From contig NZ_FMZO01000005.1 in NCBI RefSeq assembly GCF_900101395.1, forward strand, positions 62,001 through 126,000: a stretch of DNA of 64,000 nt, in the 5' to 3' direction. Below are positions 1-8,320 of the stretch, piece after piece (position 1 is the first letter of the stretch; each line of letters begins with the position of its first letter). This stretch comes from Niabella drilacis. Its GTDB lineage: Bacteria; Bacteroidota; Bacteroidia; Chitinophagales; Chitinophagaceae. The position numbers and the translations under genes are program-made. The notes beneath the pieces were generated by a model. That model worked only from the letters and a program-made list of their open reading frames with translations, was not told where the DNA came from and did no database searches.

Positions 1-367
1 TGATATCCATACCAACGCTTACCGGCACCAAAACGGACTGTGCCCTGTTGGAGATTTTAAGCCTGTTATTCAGTCCCGTATCCCGGGAAAAAAGCTGCCG
101 AGCTAATCCCCTGGCTTTTCCTGTAATGATACCCAAAAATCCCTAAAAAAGTAGAACAGGTCATGGAAGTAATTTACAGTTCCTGAATATACCGCTTTTT
201 TAGAGCAAACTCGTTAATATATTGCTGAGCTTTTTTAGCGTGTTTACTCTTTATACGAACAGTTCTCAAAGAGCGGCCCCAAAATTGTTAACTAATTTGG
301 CTAAACAACCTGTTTTATAACCCGGTGCCATACAATTCATAAAAAAAATCGTCCCTATTCCTTAAAT
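1..367. other. left-edge stretch without a supported gene
   Basis: AT-rich sequence with no convincing coding region. Short open frames enter from the left edge on both strands (plus strand to a TAA at 104-106; minus strand open from 142 down to 1), but none has a recognisable motif. They could be the end or the start of a gene that lies mostly outside the window. Confidence 0.4.
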
Positions 368-532
368 CTATTGTTTACCTTTTATACACTTGATATAAAT
401 AACCAGGTTTTTGCGCTGCCCAGCCAGGTGCAGGGTAACATAATTACCATTTATTTCTAACACGGTATATTGTCTTTTAGAATCGAACGGAGACTGCAGT
501 GTAACTGTGTCTCCGATTTTTACATTTTCCAT
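368..532 (-). CDS. small conserved-looking hypothetical protein (54 aa)
   Basis: The protein begins MENVKIGDTVTLQSPF and ends IKCIKGKQ. Alternating hydrophobic residues and the pattern 'IGDTVTLQSPF...YTVLEINGNYVTL' suggest a small all-beta, SH3-like or KOW-like barrel, but no family is identified. An ATG about 200 bp further upstream is possible, but the extra N-terminus is Cys/Arg-rich and low quality, and it would overlap the end of the helicase gene. The start at 532 was therefore preferred. It lies downstream of the helicase on the same strand, with a gap of about 105 bp, and may be co-transcribed. Confidence 0.5.
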   Translation of the reverse strand: MENVKIGDTVTLQSPFDSKRQYTVLEINGNYVTLHLAGQRKNLVIYIKCIKGKQ

Positions 533-638
533 TAATACATTTTTATGCCACTGTATTTTATGATGCAGGCTTATTTCCGGAAAGCTTTCACCTAAAATAA
601 AAATATGGCTAGGAGCTCTGGCACTACAGCATTGTTGA

Positions 639-1874
639 TTAAATATGCTGCATAAACGACCGGCCCTTTCTTTTAGCCGGGCGGTTTGTTCGGCGCGGTA
701 TCTGCAACGAATCCGCTGCTTTAAAATCATCTCCGTGCATCAGGGGTACATCAAAAGCATGCCCCTTTATAACCGGTATGCTTTTACGGATCAGTTTTTG
801 AATATCGCGTAAATACAATTTCTCCTCATAATCGCAAAAAGAAATAGCAATGCCTTCTGCGCCTGCTCTTCCCGTACGCCCGATACGATGTACATAGGTT
901 TCCGGTTCATTTGGCAGCTCATAGTTGATCACATGTCCCATGTGGTCTACATCAATCCCCCTGGCTGCAATATCCGTGGCCACTAACACTTTTATTGCCC
1001 CTTTTTTAAAATTCAGTAGCGCCGTTTGCCTTGCAGACTGCGATTTGTTTCCGTGTATGGCAGCAGCTTTTATACCCGCACCAGTAAGATTTTGGGTGAT
1101 CTTATCGGCTCCATGTTTTGTTCTCGCAAATACCAGCACTGTCTGAATGCGCTCATCTTTCAGTAACTGCAACAACAACGAAGGCTTAAACCGCTTTTCT
1201 GTGTAATACAACGATTGTTGTATACGGTCAACTGTTGTTGCCGGTGGCGTTACTGTTATTTTTATTGGCTGGCTTAACAGCGTACCGGCTAATTGTTGAA
1301 TTTCCGTAGGCATGGTTGCAGAAAACAGGATTGTTTGTCTTTGCAAAGGTAATCTGGACAGGATCTTTCGCACATCATTCACAAAGCCCATATCCAGCAT
1401 ACGGTCAGCCTCATCCAGTACCAGGTATTGAATATTGCTTAAAGAAAGGCAGCCCTGGTTAAGTAAATCCAGCAAACGGCCGGGAGTTGCAATAAGAACA
1501 TCAGCCTTTTGCCGCAATGCTTTCACCTGGTTATATTGAGATACGCCTCCAAAAACTGCCAGGTGTTTTAACGAAAGGTACTTTCCGTAAACACCAAAAC
1601 TTTCCGCCACCTGTAGCGCCAGCTCCCGCGTAGGTACTAAAATTAAAGCCCGGCAATTATTTTGCTTTGTTGCTCCCTGCAGGTGCAACAGTTGCAACAG
1701 CGGAAGGGCAAAAGAGGCCGTTTTGCCGGTGCCGGTTTGAGCACAGGCAAGCACATCTCTGTTTTGCAAAATTACCGGGATGGATTGTTCCTGTACAGGG
1801 GTGGGTGTAGTATAGCATGTGTCACTCAGCGCCTTTAGCAAAGGCGCAATAAGCTGTAAATTGTTAAATGACAA
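639..1874 (-). CDS. rhlE: DEAD-box ATP-dependent RNA helicase, RhlE-like
   Basis: An RNA-dependent ATPase that unwinds short RNA duplexes in ribosome assembly or mRNA decay. The two RecA-like domains carry, in order, the Q motif (TPTPVQEQSIP), motif I (AQTGTGKT), Ia (PTRELA), II (DEAD in VLDEADRMLDMGF), III (SAT), the domain-2 block VLVATDIAARGIDV and motif VI (HRIGRTGRAG). A basic tail (RRTNRPAKRKGR) follows. The family usually starts MSFxxLxLxxPLLKAL; here that segment reads LSFNNLQLIAPLLKAL with TTG as its first codon. TTG at 1874 is therefore the likely start (411 aa). An upstream ATG at 1919 would add a hydrophobic 15-residue leader not expected for the family. Cold-linked RNA helicases fit with the RRM protein and desaturases further along. 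Confidence 0.9.
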   Translation of the reverse strand: MSFNNLQLIAPLLKALSDTCYTTPTPVQEQSIPVILQNRDVLACAQTGTGKTASFALPLLQLLHLQGATKQNNCRALILVPTRELALQVAESFGVYGKYLSLKHLAVFGGVSQYNQVKALRQKADVLIATPGRLLDLLNQGCLSLSNIQYLVLDEADRMLDMGFVNDVRKILSRLPLQRQTILFSATMPTEIQQLAGTLLSQPIKITVTPPATTVDRIQQSLYYTEKRFKPSLLLQLLKDERIQTVLVFARTKHGADKITQNLTGAGIKAAAIHGNKSQSARQTALLNFKKGAIKVLVATDIAARGIDVDHMGHVINYELPNEPETYVHRIGRTGRAGAEGIAISFCDYEEKLYLRDIQKLIRKSIPVIKGHAFDVPLMHGDDFKAADSLQIPRRTNRPAKRKGRSFMQHI

Positions 1875-2620
1875 AATTAAGTAAATTAAAAAATGATAAA
1901 ATAGGGCAATGCTATTCACAAACAGTGCGAAGGCGATGCCTGTCTTACGTTAAGCAATCACTATATTTGAATGGAGGAAGGAAGACAAATCCAGTGTAGG
2001 ATAACATACAAAGAACCGAAGGTAGTTCATTTAACCGGTATTGATCATTATATTTTCACAGCGATGACGTTTTATGCTTTTTCTGAAAAATAGAAAACAT
2101 TGATTACCGGTGGGTTTTGGCATTGTTTATAATCAATGTTTTATACAAACCCTGGTAGTCTATAAAAGCAAATCAAAGTCAGGTGCTTGATGAAAATTCC
2201 ATTTTAAAAAAAGGCCTGCATCCATCTCAGCCATTAGAGGTCAGCCAATTATCGAATACCGGCCGCAGCAAACAGGGTAATAAATAAGTTACCTTATTGA
2301 CCTATTGCAAATAATCAGAACAATTACAATCCCGATAATGGCGATTCTTTAACACCGGCAGAGCCAGTAAATATTAATAATGCCGGTTTAAATAAGTATC
2401 TTACGAAAATATTTAACTACATATTTAAAATGTCTGCCTGAAACGGAGCACAATTATTATTCTCCACACAACACAATGTGCGAAATTCAAACCAGCTGCT
2501 AAAGTCTTCCATCAACGGCGAACAATAATAGAATATACGGATAAATCCGATGTGAGAGAGCTTTTCGAATCAAAGGTTACTCCAATACATCGGGCGTCTA
2601 AAAACAATAAAAATTTAAGA
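1875..2620. other. intergenic stretch between divergent helicase and desaturase
   Basis: About 750 bases of AT-rich sequence between divergently transcribed genes. It contains near-matches to the Bacteroidota -7 element, for example TATATTTG around 1962-1969 on the plus strand, but no coding region, tRNA or strong hairpin that I can support. Confidence 0.4.
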
Positions 2621-3673
2621 ATGAAAATTTTATCCGCCTTAACGGATCCCGTTTATACAACTAAAGCCCATTTTAGCCGTTACGAAAATTTCTGGCTCCG
2701 CTTTATGAATGACAAACGGGATCTTCCCTTTATGTATCTGCTTACTCGGATCCATATTTTCATATTGCCGGTTGCACTGCTGCTTTTTACCCCTCTGTTA
2801 AAAGGATGGGCATGGTGGCTGGTGGCGCTTATCTATTTTTACTTTTCTCAGTTTTATTTTAAGGGCCGCTTCGGGTTAATGTTCCATTGCCTGTGCCACA
2901 GGAAAATGTTCAAGCCCGGTCATCAGCAAAAAATTCATGGATACATCAGCTGGATTATTTGCCCGCTGTTTGGACATACTCCCGAAAGTTATTTCAGCCA
3001 CCACATGGGAATGCATCATGTTGAAAACAATAACGAAGAAGACTCCAGCAGTACGATGCACTACCAAAGGGATAGTTTCAAAAGCTTTTTATCCTATTTT
3101 TTTAACTTTCTGTTTTTGGGAGTGATGCAAACCTTTCAGTATTTATATAGCCGCAAAAGGAAGAAATTGTACACTCGGTTAACCGTTGGAGAATGGTCAT
3201 ACATCATTTTTTGTATTGTGCTCTGCTTTGTCAATTTGAAGGCCACATTAATGGTATGTGTTTTTCCGTTGCTGTTTGCCCGGTTTGTAATGATGCTGGG
3301 GAACTGGGCACAACATTCGTTTATAGACGGCAGCAATCCTGAAAACATCTATACAAATTCAATTAACTGTATTAATACGCCCTATAATCACACATGCTGG
3401 AATGATGGGTACCATATCATACATCACTTGCGGCCGGGTATGCATTATACAGACATGCCGCAGGAGTTTTTAAAGCGGCAGGATGAGTTTGCACGGCAGA
3501 AAGCCATTGTATTTGATGGCATCCATTATCTTCATGTTTTTTATTATTTAATGACCCGGCAATATAATAAACTGGCCAGTAATCTGGTTAACATCAATAA
3601 TACATTTGAAACCAGGGAACAGGCTATTTGCCTGATGAGGGAACGCACACAAAGGATCCCGGGTAAATCCTGA
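2621..3673 (+). CDS. membrane fatty acid desaturase family protein
   Basis: Predicted integral-membrane di-iron oxygenase that puts a double bond or hydroxyl into acyl chains. It has three histidine clusters typical of the superfamily: HCLCH, HHMGMHH followed by VENNNEEDSS, and HIIHH in WNDGYHIIHHLRPGMHYTD. Hydrophobic membrane segments lie around FILPVALLLFTPLL, WWLVALIYFYFS and YIIFCIVLCFV. The start was set at an ATG preceded by an A-rich leader; a GTG at 2552 would add 23 mostly polar residues. Substrate and double-bond position cannot be read from sequence. A second, unrelated-type desaturase lies 1.3 kb downstream, pointing to membrane-lipid remodelling, perhaps in cold or envelope stress (inference). 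Confidence 0.8.
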   Translation: MKILSALTDPVYTTKAHFSRYENFWLRFMNDKRDLPFMYLLTRIHIFILPVALLLFTPLLKGWAWWLVALIYFYFSQFYFKGRFGLMFHCLCHRKMFKPGHQQKIHGYISWIICPLFGHTPESYFSHHMGMHHVENNNEEDSSSTMHYQRDSFKSFLSYFFNFLFLGVMQTFQYLYSRKRKKLYTRLTVGEWSYIIFCIVLCFVNLKATLMVCVFPLLFARFVMMLGNWAQHSFIDGSNPENIYTNSINCINTPYNHTCWNDGYHIIHHLRPGMHYTDMPQEFLKRQDEFARQKAIVFDGIHYLHVFYYLMTRQYNKLASNLVNINNTFETREQAICLMRERTQRIPGKS

Positions 3674-3816
3674 TTCATGCCATTGATCTTTTCCTCAAAA
3701 TGAGTCTTTTGATAACATGCCTCACAATCAGGCCCGGATAACAACTCTGTAAAGTGTGAGTGTGCGTACATCATGAAACCGGCCGGGGAGGAATCTTAGC
3801 CAGGTAAATCATAGCA

Positions 3817-4377
3817 ATGAGGATATACATAAAATACATGGTAAGCCTCCGATGCAAAATGGCAGTACAGGAGGAATTGAAAAAACTGGGCATTCAGCAC
3901 GGTTCTGTAGATCTTGGCGTGGTTGATCTTCAGGAAACAATTACCGAAGGCCAGCGCCATCTGCTTGGAATAAACCTGCTTAAATATGGCCTGGAATTAC
4001 TGGACGACAAAAAGAGTATCCTGATTGAGAAAATAAAAAACGTTGTAACGGAAATGATCCACCATGCGGACGAATTACCTAAAGTAAACTATTCTGATTA
4101 TATCAGTAAACAGTTAGGATACAGCTACACTTATCTTTCCAACACCTTTTCAGAGGTAAAGGGCATCAACCTGCAGCAATTTATCATTATGCATAAAATT
4201 GAAAAAGTAAAGGAATTGTTATTATATGATGAATTGAACCTGACAGAAATTTCTTACAGACTTAATTATAGTAGTGCAGCGCATTTATCTAACCAGTTTA
4301 AAAAGATCACAGGACTAACTCCTTCTTTTTATAAGCAATTGAAGCTAAAACGTAAGCAAAACCTCGAAAACCTGTGA
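3817..4377 (+). CDS. small AraC-family transcriptional regulator
   Basis: A 186-residue protein with a short N-terminal domain and a C-terminal AraC-type double helix-turn-helix (about residues 90-180). Family signatures are visible: 'YISKQLGYSYTYLSNTFSEVKG' for the first HTH, then LTEISYRLNYSSAAHLSNQF and KITGLTPSFYK for the second. The N-terminus (MRIYIKYMVSLRCKM) resembles a compact Bacteroidota AraC group without a large cupin sensor domain, so the input signal is unknown. It lies between the two desaturase genes and just upstream of the CsbD-like gene, which makes these candidate targets (inference). Confidence 0.85.
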   Translation: MRIYIKYMVSLRCKMAVQEELKKLGIQHGSVDLGVVDLQETITEGQRHLLGINLLKYGLELLDDKKSILIEKIKNVVTEMIHHADELPKVNYSDYISKQLGYSYTYLSNTFSEVKGINLQQFIIMHKIEKVKELLLYDELNLTEISYRLNYSSAAHLSNQFKKITGLTPSFYKQLKLKRKQNLENL

Positions 4378-4441
4378 TATTTGTAAGTTTAATGAGCGCA
4401 TGTGTAGTAATAGCGCCTCAAAAACACCTGACCTTTGTTGC

Positions 4442-4457
4442 GTAACAAATCCGTTAC
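4442..4457. promoter_or_regulatory. inverted repeat upstream of CsbD-like gene
   Basis: GTAAC-N6-GTTAC, a short perfect inverted repeat about 18-33 bases upstream of the CsbD-like start codon. It could be an operator for a dimeric regulator. Short repeats of this kind also arise by chance. Confidence 0.25.
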
Positions 4458-4474
4458 AAATTAAATAAAATGTC

Positions 4475-4696
4475 ATGTACACAGGTAAAATCACAAACAA
4501 TGAAAATTTTAAAATGATAGGAGATTGGACCAGTCAGTCAAAGACACTTAAAGAAAAATATCCGCTTTTAGTGGATGCCGATCTGAAATTTGAAAAAGGA
4601 AAAGAGAATGACTTACTCACCAGGGTAGGAACCCGGCTTAACAAAAAAAGAGACGAGGTAATTAATATTCTCAGGAAAGTACAACCCAGCGCCTAA
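4475..4696 (+). CDS. CsbD-like general stress protein
   Basis: A 73-residue soluble, charged protein. The core 'IGDWTSQSKTLKEKYPLLVDADLKFEKGKENDLLTRVGTRL...EVINIL' follows the CsbD-like pattern (GxWxxxKxxLKxKYxxLTDxDLxxxxGKExxLL) known from Bacteroidota stress proteins. The molecular function of this family is not established; members are typically induced by general stress. The gene has its own upstream inverted repeat and is followed by a strong intrinsic terminator, so it is probably monocistronic. Confidence 0.75.
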   Translation: MYTGKITNNENFKMIGDWTSQSKTLKEKYPLLVDADLKFEKGKENDLLTRVGTRLNKKRDEVINILRKVQPSA

Positions 4697-4749
4697 CCCT
4701 TCATCTGTTTTATATACCAGTAAAGAAATCCATCTTATTGAAAACGTGG

Positions 4750-4777
4750 GGCAGAAAGAAATATTCTGCCTTTTTTT
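4750..4777 (+). terminator. rho-independent terminator after CsbD-like gene
   Basis: Stem GGCAGAA / TTCTGCC with a 7-base loop, followed directly by seven T residues. Confidence 0.85.
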
Positions 4778-4845
4778 GTTGTTGCATTATAGCCATTAAA
4801 AAGGCGAAACGATCCATCGCCCATCGCTACAGCTATTGCATTCTA

Positions 4846-4877
4846 TTTGACCATATGATCAAAAGGTTGTATCTTTA
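4846..4877 (+). promoter_or_regulatory. Bacteroidota-type promoter for acyl desaturase
   Basis: TTTG at 4846-4849, exactly 20 bases, then TATCTTTA at 4870-4877. This is one base off the TTTG-N19/20-TAnnTTTG consensus of the Bacteroidota primary sigma factor. It predicts a roughly 110-base 5' leader before the desaturase start at 4994, with a pyrimidine-rich tract around 4915-4950. Confidence 0.5.
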
Positions 4878-4993
4878 GCTGGTTACAGATACAGCGAAAC
4901 ATCCACGGGTTCCCGCTCCCCTTCTTCTTCTCATTCAAAAGCGGCTCCTTTTTATACCGTTTTCTGCATTCCTGTTTTACGCATCATAGTATT

Positions 4994-5734
4994 ATGACGA
5001 TTTTAATTTTTTTTGTAGCGTTGTGGTATCTTTCGCTATTCAGTCAGACTTTTTTTCAGCACCGGTATGCAGCGCATGGCTCCTTTACGATGAGCAGGTT
5101 CTGGGAGCGCTTCTTTTTCGTGTTTTCCTACCTAACCCAGGGATCTTCTTACATGAGTGCGCGGGCTTATGCAATCATGCACCGGATGCATCATGCTTAT
5201 ACAGATACGGAAAAAGACCCACACTCACCTAATTTTTCTTCCAATATGTTTAGCATGATGTGGCGTACTAAAAAAATCTATTCAGCGATCGTACACCAGC
5301 GATATCCTATAGAAAAACGATTTGAAAAGAATCTGCCCCACTGGCACGGTTTTGATCGCTGGGCAAACTCCCCGCTGTCACGTATACTTTGGGTAGTGAT
5401 CTATATTTCATTTTTTTTGATTTTTGCTTCTTCGTTCTGGTGGTGGCTATTGCTACCTGTTGTTATTACGATGGGCGCTTTTCATGGAGCTTTGGTAAAT
5501 TGGTTTGCACATAAATACGGATATATAAACTTCAGACTCAGAAATACATCACGCAATTTACTGGTGGTAGATGTGTTAATGCTGGGAGAATCGTATCATA
5601 ACAATCATCATAAACATCCGTCTTCTGTAAATTTTGGTAACCGCTGGCACGAGGTAGATCCGGTGTACCCGGTTATCCTGTTATTAAAATGGCTACGCAT
5701 TATACGCTTTGCCAAAAAACCGGTAATGGCTTAA
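4994..5734 (+). CDS. acyl-CoA/acyl-lipid delta-9-type desaturase
   Basis: Predicted integral-membrane di-iron desaturase of the stearoyl-CoA desaturase group, which introduces a cis double bond into saturated acyl chains. The three canonical boxes are present: HRYAAH (HxxxxH), HRMHH in IMHRMHHAYTDTEKDPHSP (HxxHH) and HNNHH in ESYHNNHHKHP (HxxHH). TDTEKDPHSP and NWFAHKYG are also typical of the delta-9 group. Membrane stretches include the N-terminus (ILIFFVALWYLSLF) and the middle (VVIYISFFLIFASSFWWWLLLPVVI). At 246 residues it is the usual bacterial length without a cytochrome b5 domain. Electron donor and substrate are not visible here. Confidence 0.85.
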   Translation: MTILIFFVALWYLSLFSQTFFQHRYAAHGSFTMSRFWERFFFVFSYLTQGSSYMSARAYAIMHRMHHAYTDTEKDPHSPNFSSNMFSMMWRTKKIYSAIVHQRYPIEKRFEKNLPHWHGFDRWANSPLSRILWVVIYISFFLIFASSFWWWLLLPVVITMGAFHGALVNWFAHKYGYINFRLRNTSRNLLVVDVLMLGESYHNNHHKHPSSVNFGNRWHEVDPVYPVILLLKWLRIIRFAKKPVMA

Positions 5735-5786
5735 GGAAACGTATTTTTCTACCCGCTTTATTTACTATAATTTAAAAACAACTTTT

Positions 5787-6017
5787 ATGTCCAAAAATCA
5801 ATTTCATGCAGGCAACAAACTGAACATCCTGGGCGGGGATAAAGAAAACATATCGACGAATGTCTGTTTTACCGGAAACGCTATTGCATTGTTAAACAAT
5901 TATGCAGCCACAGGTACGACGATACATTTAGACGATTGGGATGGCTATAATGAATTAAGAAGCGGATCGCTCTACTACATTGTTACCGATATTAAAAAAG
6001 TAGCTATTTCAGTTTAA
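5787..6017 (+). CDS. hypothetical protein (76 aa)
   Basis: Not recognised. It follows the desaturase by about 50 bases on the same strand, with an A-rich leader (aaaacaacttttATG). The protein is small and soluble (MSKNQFHAGNKL...) with beta-rich character, and a compact segment near the C-terminus (GSLYYIVTDIKKVAISV). No signal peptide or membrane segment. Codon use fits the neighbours, supporting a real gene. Confidence 0.5.
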   Translation: MSKNQFHAGNKLNILGGDKENISTNVCFTGNAIALLNNYAATGTTIHLDDWDGYNELRSGSLYYIVTDIKKVAISV

Positions 6018-6267
6018 ATCGTTTATTCCTGGCTTTAAAGAATATTCAGCTACCAGAAGATTCACGGAATTAATAAAGAAGCTTTATTCGTCTCAGTAAG
6101 GAATATAGTGTGCCTGGTTGCTCAAAAGAAAGCTTCCTATATGTTTATACTACGATATTCTTTTCTGCAGATCGTTTTCGGCTGTAGTGTCTTCCCTTTT
6201 GTACTACTTCCTTTCCGGTGCCTGCTTCAATCATCATTAAAATTTTTTATCTGCTAAACTGTTTGAT

Positions 6268-6546
6268 ATGACCAGCAAAAAGATCTCAACAGCACAGGTT
6301 CCGTTATTACGGAAAGGAGATATTATAAAAAGATTTCCTTCCAGCGGAGCTCCTGAAGAACAATTTGATGAGGAACGCAAAAAGGATACGGATGTATTTG
6401 AGATCTGTTCTATAAATTCCAAAAACGATATAATAGAACTCATAACACCAGGCAGCGCGCGTGGTATGTTTCCATCTCCAGGCGATGTCACTCATTTGTT
6501 TATAAAATCCTGCAACCTTGTGGCACAGGGCATTTGGTGGATATAG
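6268..6546 (+). CDS. hypothetical protein (92 aa)
   Basis: Not recognised. Soluble and charged, containing PLLRKGDIIKRFPSSGAP and a Gly/Pro-rich region GSARGMFPSPGDVTHLF. The first motif hints at a small beta-barrel fold, but no family is claimed. The opposite strand also has long open frames here, yet the plus-strand reading has an A/T-rich leader and composition like the surrounding genes. Confidence 0.45.
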   Translation: MTSKKISTAQVPLLRKGDIIKRFPSSGAPEEQFDEERKKDTDVFEICSINSKNDIIELITPGSARGMFPSPGDVTHLFIKSCNLVAQGIWWI

Positions 6547-6769
6547 GATGCAAATGGCATCCCTACTTTAATTCTCTTAATCCCTTAAAAAGAAAAACTC
6601 ACATTTGCCTAAAAAGCCTTATCTTTACAAGGATAGGCATAAATACTCCATCACTTCAAGTCAGGATCAGTTACATATCTACTACGCACCAATAGCATTT
6701 ATTTTTCTCCTTCTTCTTTTTTTGCTGCCGCATTTAGCCTCTATTTTTTAAAAGAAAAATTTATTTACA

Positions 6770-7036
6770 ATGAACATGTATGTTTCAAACCTGGGGTTTC
6801 ATGCCTCTGACGATGATTTGCGCGAACTTTTTAGCAGCTTCGGACAAGTGTCTTCTGCCAAAGTAATTATGGATAGAACCACCGGGAAGAGCCGGGGCTT
6901 TGGCTTCGTAGAAATGGGCTCAGTTTCAGATGCCACACTTGCAATGAAAGAGCTGGACGGTAAGGATGTCGATGGCAGGAGAATTGCTGTTTCGGCTGCA
7001 AAAGAACGGGAAGAGCGGTCTAATAGAAAATGGTAA
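6770..7036 (+). CDS. RRM-domain RNA-binding protein, cold-inducible type
   Basis: An 88-residue protein made of a single RNA recognition motif. RNP2 is MYVSNL near the N-terminus; RNP1 is KSRGFGFVEM in the middle. The rest follows the RRM pattern (DDLRELFSSFGQV, ATLAMKELDGKDVDGRRI), then a short basic tail (EREERSNRKW). Such proteins in Bacteroidota and cyanobacteria bind single-stranded RNA and are often cold-induced. The gene has a long, pyrimidine-rich AT-rich leader and a strong terminator just after the stop, so it is probably a monocistronic unit. Confidence 0.9.
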   Translation: MNMYVSNLGFHASDDDLRELFSSFGQVSSAKVIMDRTTGKSRGFGFVEMGSVSDATLAMKELDGKDVDGRRIAVSAAKEREERSNRKW

Positions 7037-7045
7037 TAAATGTTC

Positions 7046-7073
7046 GAAGGGGCCGTCCGGCCCCTTCTTTTTT
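7046..7073 (+). terminator. rho-independent terminator after RRM gene
   Basis: Nine-base perfect stem GAAGGGGCC / GGCCCCTTC with a GTCC tetraloop, followed by six T residues. Confidence 0.95.
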
Positions 7074-7125
7074 AATAGTATAACTGTTGTGAGTACTCAG
7101 TGTGCTTCATTTTAAAACATGTACC

Positions 7126-7401
7126 ATGCATTTCCAAAAACAAGATCTGTCGGGCACCCACTATACCTGGAACAACGAACAGCCTGCTTTTAGTGGCCAG
7201 CCCAGCCGCAGAAGATTTGATAAAAATAATGGCGATCAGGTGCTTTACCTGATCAACTTTTACGCATCATTGGCCGGGCGGGTAAGCCTCCTGGAAGGCA
7301 GGATCATTGAGCAGACCATTACGCGGGATCTGCCGGATGCTGCGAAAAGTGAGGTTTCCGCTTTTAACTGGATCAGGCGCAGCGCTTTCCCAACTCTGTA
7401 G
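7126..7401 (+). CDS. hypothetical protein (about 91 aa)
   Basis: Not recognised. The start at 7126 (MHFQKQDLSGTHYTWN) is preferred over an upstream ATG that adds eight residues. The N-terminal half is polar, with a basic run SRRRFDK; the middle (GDQVLYLINFYASLAG) is amphipathic; the C-terminus reads SAFNWIRRSAFPTL. The shape suits a small adaptor or regulatory protein, but no function can be assigned. Confidence 0.45.
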   Translation: MHFQKQDLSGTHYTWNNEQPAFSGQPSRRRFDKNNGDQVLYLINFYASLAGRVSLLEGRIIEQTITRDLPDAAKSEVSAFNWIRRSAFPTL

Positions 7402-7436
7402 AACTCAGGTGCCCAAAATAACTGCAGCAATTTTTA

Positions 7437-7661
7437 TCAGTCTTCTCTTTCATCCACATATGGCAATAGCTGCATGGCTATAACCGGAAAGTATCCCTGT
7501 TGGGTTGTATATTGCCATCCGAAACGTTCTGTTTTAAAAAATTCCCCCACTTCCCGGTTGTTAATATATAACCGGTAATGTCTGGAATTCATCTTCTTGC
7601 TTCTTCTCAGCTCACCAAAGATTTTTTTTCCTTCAAATTCAAATTGAACAGGAATATGCAT
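7437..7661 (-). CDS. small hypothetical protein (74 aa), possible relative of the gene at 23855
   Basis: Not recognised by family name. It is predicted mostly beta: PVQFEFEGKKIFGEL, then YRLYINNREVGEFF, then FGWQYTTQQGYFPV. The protein at 23855-24100 has a similar layout (an xVxxxGxxxxxGxL-type strand pair followed by Y-x-x-Y-x-x-N-x-RE), so the two may be distant paralogues. Soluble, no signal peptide. ATG start with an A-rich leader. Confidence 0.5.
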   Translation of the reverse strand: MHIPVQFEFEGKKIFGELRRSKKMNSRHYRLYINNREVGEFFKTERFGWQYTTQQGYFPVIAMQLLPYVDERED

Positions 7662-7764
7662 AATTCCTTTTATTAAACCCTTAACTTTTTTGAAAATGTA
7701 TTCAGACGCTGATTTTAAACGTCTTTTTTACATCCTCAGGTGAACAGTATGTTAACAACCGGCC

Positions 7765-8067
7765 TTATGTAAAAGCCCTCTTTTGAATGAATTTGTAGCA
7801 CCTGCTAAAGGACGTCGTCTTAACGGCTATAAAATGATGGTTGATCCTTTGCTTTGCATTATTACACATTTGGAGTAGTACATCATTTGAAACATCTTCA
7901 AAAACAAAATCATCCGGCGCTTCTATTATAAATTGAGCCACTTTTTCGATACGTATAAAATTTACAGCCATTATTTTATACACCGTGCTCAGTTTATCTT
8001 TTGTATTAAATAAAGGCATTTTTTGCATAATGCAACCTTTATATAGGAAAAGGGTTATGGTTGACAT
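7765..8067 (-). CDS. hypothetical protein (100 aa)
   Basis: Not recognised. The start at 8067 has the leader aaaaacaaATG; internal ATGs at 8028 and 8019 are alternatives. The middle (EKVAQFIIEAPDDFVFEDVS) and the Cys-containing segment NDVLLQMCNNAKQRINHHF look helical. No signal peptide or membrane segment is clear. Confidence 0.4.
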   Translation of the reverse strand: MSTITLFLYKGCIMQKMPLFNTKDKLSTVYKIMAVNFIRIEKVAQFIIEAPDDFVFEDVSNDVLLQMCNNAKQRINHHFIAVKTTSFSRCYKFIQKRAFT

Positions 8068-8110
8068 TTGTTTTTATTAATAACAGATCTTCACCTGTTC
8101 AATAAATTTG

Positions 8111-8320
8111 CTACAGCTGTATGCTTCTTACAAATTTTAGAATCCGCTCACGCATCTTTGAATAGTTAGCTAGTACCCCCCGGGATGATCTCATCTTTTT
8201 TTCTTTCGGTTCAAGTATGAACCAGGTTTTTTTCAACCCGATGGTTCCCTTTTCCGTCTGTTTCAGATTTCCTTTTCCGTCCGTTGCCGGTTCAAAAAAG
8301 CGATTGCTTTTAGTAGCCAT
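8111..8320 (-). CDS. hypothetical protein (about 69 aa)
   Basis: Not recognised. The chosen start gives MATKSNRFFEPATDGKGN. The protein is strongly basic (KKTWFILEPKEKKMRSSRG, KMRERILKFVRS), so binding to nucleic acid is conceivable but not shown. Upstream in-frame ATGs at 8329 and 8368 would add up to 16 residues. Confidence 0.4.
   Translation of the reverse strand: MATKSNRFFEPATDGKGNLKQTEKGTIGLKKTWFILEPKEKKMRSSRGVLANYSKMRERILKFVRSIQL

Noticed and set aside
2-106. Plus-strand frame ending at TAA 104-106 that could be a gene's C-terminus
   Set aside because: Only 34 codons with no recognisable family and no better than the other frames.
1-142. Minus-strand open frame running off the left edge, containing SVLVPVSVGMDI
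   Set aside because: Looked like a possible N-terminus of a transposase-type protein, but only a few residues past a start codon are visible, too little to support a gene.
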